From Parelaphostrongylus tenuis (lineage: Eukaryota > Nematoda > Chromadorea > Rhabditida > Metastrongylidae), in contig JAHQIW010000780.1 of the NCBI GenBank assembly GCA_019055375.1, positions 1 through 64,000 of the forward strand: a stretch of DNA of 64,000 nucleotides, in the 5' to 3' direction. Made by a program: the position numbers and the translations under genes. Every line of letters starts with the position of its first letter. Position 1 is the stretch's first letter. The notes under the pieces are model-generated. The model saw only the letters and a list, made by a program, of their open reading frames with translations, searched no databases and was not told where the DNA came from. Positions 58,301 to 64,000 of the stretch are shown here, in pieces.

Positions 58301-64000
<5,700 letters not shown>

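Overview
This is nuclear DNA from a nematode, most likely a strongylid or hookworm-like clade V species. The signs are AT-rich sequence, small exons with worm-type splice sites (acceptors ending TTTCAG or TTTTAG, donors GTAAG or GTGAG), probable trans-splice acceptors just upstream of start codons, a very nematode-like GRK, and RTE and Penelope retroelements of the type common in strongylids. The clade assignment is inference. Most of the window is a graveyard of mobile elements; conserved coding sequence is concentrated in the right third.

Left part (1-24.8 kb). It opens inside a head-to-head pair of Penelope-like element (PLE) fragments (1-1.7 kb), followed by a 3'-truncated RTE endonuclease (2-3.5 kb). 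Two arrays of a ~180-bp satellite follow (4.35-6.82 kb, about 14 units; 11.52-17.46 kb, about 33 units). The first is bracketed by two near-identical ~620-bp direct repeats. A palindromic foldback element (7.7-8.6 kb), an inverted RTE reverse-transcriptase fragment (18.7-19.2 kb) and a nearly full-length but broken PLE with RT and GIY-YIG domains (21.3-23.6 kb) complete this part.

Middle (24.8-43.9 kb). A young ~2.45-kb inverted duplication (24861-27318 against 31519-33967) flanks a 4.2-kb spacer holding further foldbacks. To its right are tRNA-headed SINE copies, short palindromes, a dispersed repeat family, and a few isolated exon-like segments on the minus strand (36.1-37.9 kb) that I cannot assign.

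Right part (43.9-64 kb). Two conserved genes diverge from a shared ~2.2-kb intergenic region. On the minus strand is a homologue of Ecdysoneless (ECD/SGT1 family): seven well-supported exons from 56092 down to 50549, plus probable C-terminal exons ending at a stop at 43915. Its introns are packed with SINEs and foldbacks. On the plus strand is the 5' half of a GRK4/5/6-type G-protein-coupled receptor kinase (orthologue of C. elegans grk-1): seven exons from 58301 to 63686, running off the window inside the kinase domain. The shared region contains a palindromic tRNA-like element and a GC-rich simple-repeat block whose CCGYCY-rich and GGACGG-rich halves are mutually complementary. No bacterial operon, CRISPR array or rRNA gene is present, and no convincing functional tRNA gene was seen. 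Most long open frames in the satellite and the simple-repeat block are artefacts of repeat composition.
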